Of a DNA stretch of 64,000 nucleotides, positions 53,049 to 63,725 are shown piece by piece. Position numbers and translations under genes: made by a program. Origin of the DNA: Aradus depressus (taxonomy: Eukaryota; Arthropoda; Insecta; Hemiptera; Aradidae). Every line of letters begins with the position of its first letter. Positions within the stretch are counted from its first letter, which is position 1. The stretch spans positions 48,708,108-48,772,107 of the forward strand of contig OY759217.1 in assembly GCA_963662175.1 (NCBI GenBank), written 5' to 3'. The notes beneath the pieces were generated by a model that did not search any database, was not told where the DNA came from, and saw only the letters and a list, made by a program, of their open reading frames with translations.

Positions 53049-54180
53049 GTTAAGTGTATGAAACCGAAACAGGTTTTTACGATTTCAAAGAAATATATAT
53101 TGTGGTAAAAAAAATTATGTTGTTAAATAAAAAGAATTTTAAAAAATAGGTATACATAATAATTAATAATTGAATTAATAATAATGAGATAAACAAGCAA
53201 TTACCACATTTTCTCTAGAAATGTTATAACTGGTCTTCTATTAAATTTTGATTTCTACAGTAATTTCATTCATTAACAAACTTTTCATTTGGATTTCTAA
53301 AAAGATGTCTCTTGTTTTCTAAATTTTGCAAAAATATAAATCTAATCCAAAGGTTTTCAAATTATTTTACTGGGCCAACAGGGAAAGTGAATAGCATAGA
53401 ATTTACGAGAACAAATAGTTTGGGTTTATTTTTTTTAAATCATCTACATTATTAAATAAAAAAACTAAAGATTGAAACAAACAAAAATCAAAAGAAAAAG
53501 TCTTAAAAACTACATTCTTAAAACTATTTCTATTTTTTTTTGTTTTATATTTTTGGCCATTCTTTAAATTTAAATTATATATTCCTGGGCATATATCCTG
53601 TACTTATAAACAAACAACAGTACCTTCTTTGTGGATCAATTTCACCGTCAATTCACTTCTATTTAGTTCATCATATCTCAAGCCTAAACACTACTCTCCA
53701 TCTTCACTCAGATCTTCTCCAATCAACCCAGGCCTCGACTCGTCTCCCCACACACTAAAAAAACAGCTGATGGCCGTGTTTTGTTTTTTTACTCATTTGT
53801 TTTAAAAGAAATTTGCTTTTATATAGAAAAATAAATAGAATTAATTTTTTAATATTAATAATTTAATAATTTTAATGTGTGTATTTTTTTTTACATCACA
53901 ATATATAGGCCGCATGCGACGATCAAATAGGTAGCATCTCCAAATATTCACGAGTATAAACAACAAAATTGCAAGTAGTTTCATTATTATTCACAGAAAA
54001 CATTTTGAGAAGGGGCGATAGAGGAAGAGTTAAACAATCCTCCGTTTGCTTACAGCCATGGAAAGCACCCACACATCTTCTTGGCATTTCCTTCTGAAGA
54101 CCGATGAAGACCTTCTTAGCTTTGTGGGCAGAAACCTATAGCAGATGACTCTAGGCTAGATAGATATACAGGCTGAGATG
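53049..54180. other. AT-rich stretch, little to report
   Basis: The block at 53100-53230 (gttgttaaataaaaagaatt, taccacattttctctagaaa) recurs at 63890-64000, so it is an old interspersed repeat. No gene. Confidence 0.45.
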
Positions 54181-54417
54181 GTCTATAGACCCAGGGACCT
54201 AAGCATCCAATGTTTTTATCCCTGGGAGCTACCAACCGGCGGCCTAAGACTGTCTGTTACAATGTTAGGAACAGGCGGAAATAAACTTGCCTCATTGTCA
54301 CAGCATCTCTCTTCTCATTTACGAACATGTATAAGGCAGGTTTCCCTGTAACTTGCCAGGATAGTCCCCCAATTTCATTATCCATAAAAGACTAGCACTG
54401 TACCGTACGAAATTCAT

Positions 54418-54632
54418 CGTGCTAGCCTGCTGAGCTCAAGATCACGGGTTCAAAACCCGGCCGAGACCCTTTGGTTTTTTATCTGGGAAGTGAAAGAGGT
54501 CCTTCGAATGGCTCGTTAAGCGATGGTCCCGAGCCTGTTCTCGTACTCCCACAGTTGAGTAGGGCTCATGTCCACCAGAGCGACGAAAGAGCGTAGCTCA
54601 AGCCCGAACATGTGTTACAATAACTAACTAAT
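54418..54632 (+). mobile_element. Old SINE copy, TTAG-type tail
   Basis: gctgagctcaagatcacgg, B box ggttcaaaacc, through an internally deleted body to gtgttacaataactaacta. Confidence 0.8.
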
Positions 54633-55720
54633 GTCCATACATGCACACATTTTTGAATTCAGGAGGTCGAAAAACAATAATATCCAATTAAATTGAACAT
54701 CGAATGCATTTTTGTAGTTCGGAGCTTCATAATTTGCTAAGTATCAGAGAAATAATGAGGATGTGATAGGTTATGAAAGGATTATTTTATCGTGTAATAA
54801 TCGACAAAGAGACTAGAGGCGCGATAAAACTGAAGCAGTCTATTGGGATGTTGGTTTGATGTGCTATCAAGGGACACTAACGACCTCTGTTACTGTTTGT
54901 AAAGTATCGTTAACTAACCAACTCAACAGAGTTGACTTCATCCTTGCTACACTCACCCCTACACCCCACCATATGAGAAAGTTCAATTGTCTCTATACAA
55001 AAGAGACATTACAGACAATTTACAGACGTGCCAGCGTTTCCAAATAATGTTCAACAACAACGAGCAAGCGTGACAGAGAGGGTTTTTCCGCCTTCTAGTT
55101 CTCAGTTCGAGGACCACTCTGGCAGAAAGTTGACATAACCTCTCGCACCTGGAATGGGGCACACCCAAACATCACAAAATGCCCATCCGCATCAGGATCT
55201 CTCCATTGGGACCTGAAAAATAAGCGACTATATTAACAACTATTTTTCTTCCTCTACATTAACGGACCTACAGCCCAAACGGCTGAACTAATTTCTTTTG
55301 ATACTTGTGTCGAAATCCGATCAAAGAAAGCATAGGCAGAGATTCAAAAACGCAACCTTCCAGATGGTTAGCCATGTCAGGTTATGTTAGCTTTCTGTTT
55401 CCCTGGACCTTATGGTCGATATTGGTGTCGTATAAATGATAATTACAAAACGAGATAGAGGCTTAGCTCGTAACCTTCCAAGTAGTTATCCATGGTTGTT
55501 ACTTTCATTATGGTTCATATTGGTGTCATATGAATTACGAACATAAAGTTACTTATATCATGTTATTTTTTTTTTTTTTCGATTTCCATCCAGTAGTATC
55601 CCTACTGGAAGGGAATATATTTATCTGCATGCGCCATATGTATATTACATGCTTTTACACAACTTAATTTTGATTATATCATGTTATGTCACACTTATAT
55701 CATGTTATGTTACCTTTCTT
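54633..55720. other. Stretch without supportable gene
   Basis: Phrase cagcccaaacggctgaacta at about 55270 resembles the Helentron-like start at 41720. Otherwise nothing identified. Confidence 0.35.
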
Positions 55721-55724
55721 TTGT

Positions 55725-55960
55725 CCTATATGATCGAAATTGGTGACTCCCTTCTATCCTCCCTCCCATCTGCCGATTTCGTGAAAAGTTAATAAGTGCC
55801 GTCCTCATTTTGTTGTGTATTTGAATTTAAAATTTCATGTCGATACATTCATGGCAGTTATTCGAGTTTTTGTGTTAAGCACTCTCCCACTGATATCCCC
55901 CCCCCCCCCCTCCTCCCTGACCTATTTGGCTGAAATTTAATGAGTGTCGTCCTTATGGAG
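55725..55960 (+). repeat. R1 body copy
   Basis: Two body units, gtcgatacattcatggcagt and a poly-C run at 55898-55910. Confidence 0.65.
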
Positions 55961-56029
55961 TTTTCTGGTGGCCTATATGGTAAAAATTCTCAGATTTAAT
56001 CTTTGTTATAGTCCTACAATTTAAAATAG

Positions 56030-56290
56030 TATAATTTTTAGACGAATCTAAAATCCTTTGTCTTTAAGACACTTTCTCTCTTTCTCTTCAAAAATCCTTC
56101 TCCCTTTCCTCCTAAGACACTTTAAAGACAATTCTCTCTTTCTCGTTCTAAGACATTTTAAAACATATCTACCTTCCATTTTCTCTGTAAAAAACATTCT
56201 CACTTTATGACGCTTTTAAAAACTTCTCTCTTTTTCTATTTAAAAAACCAAAACACATCTCCTTTCTTCTATTGTTAAAGACATGAGAAA
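56030..56290 (+). repeat. Pyrimidine-rich ttaagaca repeat, copy 2
   Basis: Same phrase series as 52370-52600, preceded by tataatttttagacgaat as in copy 1 (tataattttagatcgaaa). Confidence 0.6.
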
Positions 56291-56470
56291 AAAATTGTGG
56301 GTGAGTCAATGTACATCCACAGAAAGAATTAATCAATTAAACTGTCACTCTCCCTACAAAGCGAGTCGACCGTTTGCGCTAAAAACACAATGCTTCTGAA
56401 TCCTCAAACTAAATTGAGTGTCGGTACATACAACTTGCTCTATACTTCTTTCTAGCCGGGAAAGTAGAAA
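56290..56470 (+). repeat. R1 copy, internally deleted
   Basis: gggtgagtcaatgtac, tcactctccctacaaagcg, then directly to tgctctatacttctttctag. Confidence 0.6.
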
Positions 56471-56804
56471 GAAATACTAGGAAAATGAGCTGATGGAATT
56501 TGAAATGCAAAGTAGGTTAGTATTGAGAAGGATTTTATTATTATTCTAGTCAGTCTTGAGAAAACCAACATTTCCCAGTCTTTTCTTTAAAATATATATA
56601 TTTTTTTCTGGTCGTTAGAGAAGGCCCCGAAGTGGAGCTGAAGAAAACGGCGTAACTCGATTTACAAGGATTCTTGTCAGTGCCAATTAGAAGTGGAACA
56701 GGAAGATATTGAGGTGGCTGCGGCTTCATCTCTTTGAGGTGTAGCATAAAGCACATAATTGTAGCACAAATTTATATAAAAAATGAATTTAAAAAAAATT
56801 AAGC

Positions 56805-57205
56805 CCTACCTCTGAGCTACCAGCGCCCTCATAGACGTTATTTATCACTACTATATGAATGCAGCAGTAACAGGTGATAGCAACTACACTGAAAAAAGCA
56901 CTTTTCCCCATCACTAGCCAACCCCTGTCCCCACTCCTACCTCTGAGCTACCAGCGCCCTCATAGACGTTATTTATCACTACTATATGAATGCAGCAGTA
57001 ACAGGTGATAGCAACTACACTGAAAAAAGCACTTTTCCCCATCACTAGCCAACCCCTGTCCCCACTCCTACCTCTGAGCTACCGGCGCCCTCATAGATGT
57101 TATTTATCACTTCTATATGAATGCAGCAGTAACAGGTGATAGAAACTACACTGAAAAAAGCACTTTTCCCCATCACTAGCCAACCCCTGTCCTCACTCCT
57201 ACTTC
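56805..57205 (+). repeat. 131-bp tandem array, about 3 copies, containing a SINE head piece
   Basis: tctgagctac recurs at 56811, 56942 and 57073. Each unit starts with cctctgagctaccagcgccc, the minus-strand start of the SINE (A box), followed by about 105 bp of unrelated sequence. Units are almost identical. Confidence 0.95.
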
Positions 57206-57589
57206 TCCCTATGGGTTAATTCTGTGGAACCTGACAATTTCATTGGTTCATTCCAGCCCTGAATATTTGTGACTCCCCATTAAAAAATCGACTCGTTCCT
57301 TTATGGTCATTATCGGGTTTAAAACAAAAAAAGAGTTGGGCCTAACAAGATGCCTCTTCTCATTTCATTATTGTGTCATGGTTTTCGGAATATCACATTT
57401 CTACCTTTCATTTTGTACTTAACTCTGAATTTCGGGCAAAACTCCCTACATTTCTGGACTTTTCGATATAAATTTTAAACTTATTGTTTGTTTACAAAAA
57501 AAAATTGTGTGGATTTCATTTTTCCAAAAGTCCTAGTTCCTAACATTTTATCCTAAAATGATGATTTTCATACAACAAAGGCAAAAAAA

Positions 57590-57990
57590 AAAAAGAGAAA
57601 TATGTTGGTGAATCACCGGCAATGTACTTCCCCGAATTAATCAATTAATTTTTGCTCTATCTTAAAAACCTGTGTTTGGTCTGAAAATGAATAATTGACT
57701 TATATATGAGCTTGTGAATCCTAATATCAAATTTTGTGTAGGAACATCCATTACATGGGAAGTTATAGGTGGTTTATATGTTGAGCCCTCTCTTCCCTTT
57801 CGCTGATTTAGCTGAAATACTGTAGATGTCATCATTCTATCGGGAGTTACAGTGTTCACAGATACACAGACAGGAAATGTTTTGTTTTGTTATTTCTGGA
57901 ATCATGGTGTTAGGAAATGCTGAAATTCCGGTAAAAACAAAACAACGAATTTCTGGTAGATTACATAATTTCCTTCCCCTATTATTCGTA
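57590..57990 (+). mobile_element. R1 copy
   Basis: ggtgaatcaccggcaatgta to gattacataatttccttccc. Complete apart from the last palindrome half. Confidence 0.75.
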
Positions 57991-58327
57991 TACAATAACA
58001 CCTGCACAGAAAATACTCGATAAATTTACACTTAAATGAAATCCAACCTTCCAGAGCTGTATTATATCAGAAAACACATCTACTCAAGGTTGAAGTGGTA
58101 TTTGTGCAGAGACAGTGAAGAGTATTTATGGTGGTGATAACGTGAGTGAGCCTCGGAGCTTTATTTGGCTAAAAGCCGTAGAGAAGAGGGCTGTCCATCC
58201 GCTGATTTACCACTGTTTCCATGAAAGCTAGGGAGAACATGGCTTTCTGTTTTACACTGCTAGGGCTGAATAGTGTAAATAGCAGACGTATTATTCGTTC
58301 GATTACTTTACGTATCCATACTCTTTA

Positions 58328-58446
58328 GTTATTATGACTCATGCCCGGGCTTTAACTACGAGAACACATCGCCTACTACCAGAAACCTCTTTCGTCGCTC
58401 CGGTGGACATGAGCCCGACTCTACATTAAGAGTCCTATGCTTTGAC
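58328..58446 (-). repeat. SINE 3' fragment
   Basis: gttattatgactcatgcccg to agtcctatgctttgacc. TTAG-type tail side. Confidence 0.8.
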
Positions 58447-58454
58447 CATCCAGA

Positions 58455-58860
58455 TTACAACAGCAGTTATGAGAGTTTTTGAGTTAAGCCCGTTCTTTTT
58501 GATTGAAAATCAACAGGTGTCGTCCTTAGAAGATTCCGTTTACACATATAAAATTTCGTGTCGATACATTCATTCTATCGGGAGTAGTGTTCGTAGACCC
58601 ACATACAAGAACTTTTTATTATACATTTATGGAAAACATGAAATTCCGTTGACATCAATTTGTGACAACTCCCCTTATAATGTGTATAAATGCCGATGTA
58701 ATGAATGTATCAATGCAACATTTTGTATGAAGATTCAGAAGGTCTTATTTAAGACAACTATCGATTTATAGTCCAAACGGTCGATTAGATTTGGAGACCG
58801 AAAAGGTAATTGATTAATTCGTGCTGGGGAAGTCGATTCTCAGATGATTTTTTTCTGTTT
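58455..58860. repeat. R1 fragments in both orientations
   Basis: Plus body 58455-58670 (cacatataaaatttcgtgtc, ggaaaacatgaaattcc), then minus body to gctggggaagtcgattc. Confidence 0.65.
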
Positions 58861-59169
58861 AAAACAGTACAACTCGCCTACCATACTCGTCTGCCAGACA
58901 GGCCCTTTAAGAAACTTTCTCACTTAACAGTTTATTATAACAATGGTTATTTAAGGCCCTTTGAGACCCTTTCACACTTAATGGTTCATTATAACAATGG
59001 TTATTGTTTGATTACAGAGCCGGATAAAAGAGGGGTGGAGGGGGTGTTGTTTCCGGCGATATATTATAATTTTTTTATAAGGGCCAATTTTTCGATAGAA
59101 GTAATGAGAAAATGGCTCATATAGTGAAAAGTAATTATTTCACAGATTGTAAAATAAATACGTAGCCTA

Positions 59170-59504
59170 GAGGGCGCCGCGCCGGTAGCTTGTCTTCTGA
59201 GCTCAAGAACGTGGGTTCAAAACCCGACCGACGCCCTTAGTTTATTTTATCTGGGAGGTAAAATAAACTTAAGCATGCTGTCCTTCGGATGGGACGTTAA
59301 GCGATGGTCCCGAGCCTGTACGATGTCAGGTACTCGTTAAAGTCCTCTACCCTAGGTGAATAAAAATTTAGGGTAGGCAAAATTTAGGACTCCCACAGTA
59401 GAGTCGGGCTCATGTCCACCGACTGACGAAAGAGCGCTCTGGTAGTAGGCGATATGACCTCGTAGTTAAAGCCCGGGCATGAGTGATAAAACCTAACCTA
59501 ACCT
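59170..59504 (+). mobile_element. SINE copy, TTAGG-type tail, inserted in the PLE end
   Basis: A 13-bp duplication, aatacgtagccta (59157-59169 and 59505-59517). The A box is damaged (gccggtagcttgtct), B box ggttcaaaacc. The tail is aaaacctaacctaacct. Confidence 0.93.
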
Positions 59505-59529
59505 AATACGTAGCCTAATATATTTGTAC

Positions 59530-59561
59530 TAGCCGGCTTTTGAGGTTGCTCTCATCTTCAG
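59530..59561 (-). ncRNA. Decayed hammerhead-like motif
   Basis: Minus strand: CTGAAGA, T, GAGA-GCAA-CCTC, AAAA, GCCGGC, TA. GAAA has become AAAA and helix II has a mismatch. Confidence 0.4.
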
Positions 59562-59584
59562 GCTCTAAACAAAGAACGCGACTG

Positions 59585-60050
59585 AATACCCTGCAATGTA
59601 CTTCCCCACAACGAATTAATAAAATAACTCCCCCCCCCCCCCCCCTCCAATACCTGTCGACCGTATGCGCTAATATTCATAGTTGACTCACAAAGGGGCT
59701 TAAAATCCACATACTAAATAAAATGTGTGTGGATAAATTCATTACATGGAGCCCCTTCACTGAACCCCCCTCCCTCCTCATTGTGTTTTGACTTTAAATA
59801 TGAAATTTCATGTCGATACATTCATTACATCGGCAGTTATTAGAGTTTTTGAGATAAGCCTCTCCCCTAATCCCCCCACCCCTTTGACTGATTTGGCTGA
59901 AAATCGAGAAGTGTTGTTTTCATGGATTTTTGGTCACATATATAAATTTCGTGTCGATACATTCATTCTATCGAGTTCACACACAATTTTTTTTTCATAT
60001 TTGGAATCTGGAGGTTCGGAAAACTTAAAATTCCGTTGAAAACTCTTATA
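59585..60050 (+). mobile_element. R1 copy inserted in the PLE fragment
   Basis: tgtacttccccacaacgaat to aaattccgttgaaaact. A poly-C run at 59631-59645 and two body units. The terminal block is missing. Confidence 0.75.
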
Positions 60051-60055
60051 TTATA

Positions 60056-60400
60056 GGTTAGGTTAGGTTTTATGACTCATGCCCGGGCTTTAACTACGAG
60101 GTCATATCGCCTACTACCAGAGCGCTCTTTCGTCACTCTGGTGGCCATGAGCCCGACTCTACTGTGGGAGTCCTAAATTTTGCCTACCCTAAATTTTTAT
60201 TCATCTAGGGTAGGGGTCTTTAATGAGTACCTGATATCGTACAGGCTCGGGACCATCGCTTAACGTCCCATCAGAAGGGCGGCGTGCTTAAGTTTATTTT
60301 ACCTCCCAGATAAAATAAACTAAGGGCCTCGGTCGGGCTACGAACCCACGACCTTGAGCTCAGAAGTCAAGCACGCATACCACTGAGCTACTGGCGCCCT
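60056..60400 (-). mobile_element. SINE copy, full length, TTAGG-type tail
   Basis: A 13-bp duplication, ctcttatattata (60043-60055 and 60401-60413). Very close to 2491-2838 over its whole length. Both boxes are present. Confidence 0.95.
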
Positions 60401-60773
60401 CTCTTATATTATATATTCTATTTTAAAAGGTAAAATGAATAAATTAAATAAAACTGTATAATAAATAAACTACTCGAAAATTAACAATTTAAAAGTTTAT
60501 GGAAGACAGAAACATTTGCCTGTTTCTCATCTGAGTTACAGGGGTTAGCCCTGTGTGTGAGGGCAGACAGGGCCAACCCCTTTCTAGAATTGAGACACGC
60601 TTACAATCATACTTATTTATATTTATTACAATATACACTAAATGTATAAGAAAGTAAAAATTGCTAAAATAGTATTATATTTTATTATACAGAAAAAAGG
60701 TCCTCTGGTAGTTGGCGAAGCCAGTAGTTAGGCTCATCCCCACCAGAGCGGCGAAAAATCGTCGTACTAACTA

Positions 60774-61028
60774 GGAGGACCCCGGTAGATCAGAGGGTCC
60801 TAGCCTACTGAGGTCAAGGTCGCGGGTTCAGAACCCGACCGACGCTTTTAGGTTTTTTATTTGGGAGGTGAAAAAACCTTGAGCACGCCGCCCTACGATG
60901 GTCCCGAGCCTGTGCGATGTCAGGATTCCCGTAATGGGCTCATGTTTACCAGACGACGAAAGAGCGCTCTGGTAGTAGGCGATATAAACTTGTAGTTAAC
61001 CCCTGGCATGAATCATAATAACTAACTT
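60774..61028 (+). mobile_element. Old SINE copy, TTAG-type tail
   Basis: ccccggtagatcagagggtc (damaged A box), ggttcagaaccc, body with deletion, ending catgaatcataataactaac. A further fragment at 60700-60760 precedes it. Confidence 0.82.
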
Positions 61029-61478
61029 TACTAGAACCTTAGTTATAAAATATATCCCATATTTCCCATGAGGCATTCCTTCTTTCTCTTGTGCGTGTTT
61101 GCGGAGGGCATTCTTTGTTTGTTGGAGGTTCTCAATCTTTTCGGATGGCTTTTAAATTTTACATCGGCATGAAAAGGCTCGGTTAATCCACAACCTGAAA
61201 ATTGGGATTAATGTGTATTCAACATAAAAATTGTATCGCCAAATGTAGCCAAATTGCAGTTTAATGTAAAGTTGTCATATCCGAAGGATTTTTGGAGGGT
61301 TGGTCGGTTAAAAGAGACTACTGATGAACCCGTTCGACCATTGAGGATTTGGGCTCTTCAGACGCGGAGTTGAGTAGAAATGCCTAACAACTTTATCAAA
61401 CAAGGCTCTCAAAGACTTGGCAATCTGTCTGATAATGGGAGCTCATCTCCCGGCCACCGGAGTCCAATAAGTCCCCTA

Positions 61479-61661
61479 TCAGAACAGCTCCCTCCCAGAG
61501 ATAGTATTAGATAGGTTCATTTGGTTGGGAGACTGGCGGTCTCTGGGGGCTAGGTCTTCAAAGGACCTCAGCACTGGAGACAGAACCTGCTCAAAGACAG
61601 ACTCAGATCTATTGTCCAAACGGCCGCTTCCAATCCAACTGTCAGATTCAGTCTTGTTCAT
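61479..61661 (-). other. Short unidentified frame
   Basis: A 60-codon frame (MNKTESDSWIGSGRLDNRSE ..) on the minus strand; the complementary strand is also open. Mixed polar composition, unlike the repeats. No domain or splice signals. Recorded only as an open question. Confidence 0.15.
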
Positions 61662-61924
61662 GGTACATTTATATCTGTATCTTCACAATTGCCGGCGTCT
61701 AACAATTAAATTCAAAAAAGTAACGCGGACATTTTTTGGAAATTCGTAATAAATAAATACAACTATTTATTTTCTGAATATTTGCCTACTCCACAAAAAA
61801 TGTACACATACACACTTGATGAAGGTGGTATGAAACAAAAAACAGATTGGTTTCGGTCTCCCCAAAATATATTCTTATTATTTTGGTTAACGTTTCGCTA
61901 TTATCAAAACTTTTGTACAAAATA

Positions 61925-62275
61925 AACAATTTAATAATAAATTTATTTCCGTTAAACCAATACTTGGTAATAGGATACGTTAAAAGAATTTATACATTAA
62001 GATAGTTTATAGATTAGATTTATAACTACTTGAGTCTAACATACGTATGATTATTAATATGTAATAAAACTATTAAAATAAATAAAATGAAATTAATAAA
62101 AACTGAATAAATAAATAAATACTTAAAAATATGTGAGTATAAAAAAATAAAATAAAACATAGATACATTTATAATAAGTAGTCACATTTTTAAATTTAAT
62201 AAAAATTAAGATAACTATTTTTCAAAAAACTCTTCGGAAGTGTCTTTATCCCAACGATGTTTCGGGACGTTCTGA
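61925..62275 (-). repeat. R4 interspersed repeat, copy 2
   Basis: Reverse complement of 23975-24290, with gtctttatcccaacgatgtt and tcgggacgttctg at its outer end. Confidence 0.7.
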
Positions 62276-62349
62276 CGTCTCAGGTCCCAATGTGCGAGAT
62301 CTAGAAAAGAAAAATAATTTAATATAAACATTATATCTTATATAAATTC

Positions 62350-62535
62350 AATATTTTAAAAAACTCGTTGGCAGTTATTGGGGGTTTTTGAGTTGAGCCC
62401 CCCCCCCCCCCCTCCCCCCCCCTTTGACCCCCTTCCCTTCTGCTGATTCTGCTGAAAATTAATTAGTGTCGTTCTTATGGGATTGATTTGAAATTTTTTA
62501 TCGATATATTCATTACAAAGGTAGTTATTTCCTGA
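62350..62535 (+). repeat. R1 body copy
   Basis: One body unit with a poly-C/T run at 62399-62421. Confidence 0.7.
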
Positions 62536-62987
62536 CAACAATCCACGAAGAACTGAGAGTTGTGGTGAAAAATCACCAGGAAGGCCTTGTGAATTGTTGT
62601 CTGTACACTACAGTCTAGGTGCGCCTACTCCTGGGCGGCGGCTCCAACAGAGACTGTCCTCGGCCTTCTTATTTTAAACCTTTTCATTTATATATTTGTG
62701 TAGCATGCTTGCTGGTCCAAATGAATGTCGTGGTTGTTAAACAACATGTGACCTAGTACCTAACATTCAAACAATTGACGATACTTAACATTTTCTGCAG
62801 AGATATTTTGAAACTCGTGGCTGAAAATGGCAGCAATACTGAGAGTGTTTTTGTTTCAAATATATATTTTGTGAAAGACAAAAATAATATAAATATGTAT
62901 ATACTGGGGAATCAAATAAAATGATAGATAAAACACTTTTTTTGGACACTTATATTGTCTAATTCCACAAACATATACTTAAATGTG

Positions 62988-63015
62988 TACCGGTTTCGGC
63001 TTACGCCATCATCAG
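62988..63015 (-). ncRNA. Hammerhead-like motif
   Basis: Minus strand: CTGATGA, T, GGC-GTAA-GCC, GAAA, CCGGTA (palindromic ACCGGT, then A). Confidence 0.5.
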
Positions 63016-63077
63016 CACAATGTTCAACAATAATGATTGTTGAATATCAATTGATTTCATTATTGTGGAACATTGTG

Positions 63078-63105
63078 CTGACGACGGCGTTAGCCGAAAC
63101 CGGTA
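63078..63105 (+). ncRNA. Hammerhead-like motif
   Basis: CTGACGA, C, GGC-GTTA-GCC, GAAA, CCGGTA. Position 7 differs from the partner, which the CUGANGA rule allows. Confidence 0.5.
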
Positions 63106-63289
63106 AACATTTAAGTATATGTTTGTGGAATTAGACAATATAAGTGTTCAAAAAAAGTGTTTTATCTATAATTTTATTTTATTTATTAGTATTGCCACTA
63201 TATCAACACAGAACGCAAAAAATGTATTCGGACATATACTGGGGAGACCCAATGAGGACATAAACTGTCAAATTTCAGCAATAAAGTGA

Positions 63290-63460
63290 AGGGGGGGGGG
63301 GGGGTTCAGGGGAGGGTTTAGTATGAGGATTTAGGAGCCCCCTATGTAAGTCAACTGTTGAATATTAGCGCAAACGGTCGACTGGTTTTGGAGGGGAAGC
63401 GAATTGTTGATTGATTAATTCGTTCTGGGGAAGTACATACCGGTGATTGACAGACGACTT
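63290..63460 (-). repeat. R1 copy, minus
   Basis: A G-run, then ggtcgactggttttggaggg, aattcgttctggggaagtac and ccggtgattgac. Confidence 0.7.
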
Positions 63461-63687
63461 GTTTTTTTAAGTCCCCTCGCCCGGACTTTAAATGCTATAT
63501 CCCACTCAGTATTATAAAACGTATTACTCTTACAAAAGTGTGGACTTTGTCTGATTCCAGAGATATTCATAAAATTTTAATCAGAGTGAGACATTTTAAA
63601 TTGTATGGCTTAGTCTTATGTACACATTTTTTGCCGCTTCTCCAAGGACCCATTCCTGGTATTCCTCTTGTCTGCTCTGACACATTG

Positions 63688-63716
<29 letters not shown>
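63688..63716 (+). repeat. Poly-A run (29)
   Basis: Follows about 150 bp of non-repetitive sequence, so it could be the tail of a truncated retrocopy. No target duplication was identified. Confidence 0.7.

Positions 63717-63725
<9 letters not shown>

Larger units (their letters stand above)
59100..60610 (-). mobile_element. PLE1-family fragment (minus) split by SINE and R1
   Basis: Pieces in order on the minus strand: last codons of the ORF (60490-60605, LNSRKGL .. LLNC-stop, as in PLE1), part of the 3' region (60410-60490), hammerhead-like motif (59530-59561), outer end (59100-59156). The gap contains R1 (59585-60050) and two SINEs. More diverged than PLE1. Confidence 0.75.
62931..63177. mobile_element. 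Foldback pair of PLE-type ends
   Basis: Arms of about 110 bp (acacttatattgtctaattc at the left, its inverse at the right) are separated by only about 25 bp. Each carries a hammerhead-like motif pointing outwards. No coding sequence. Confidence 0.8.
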
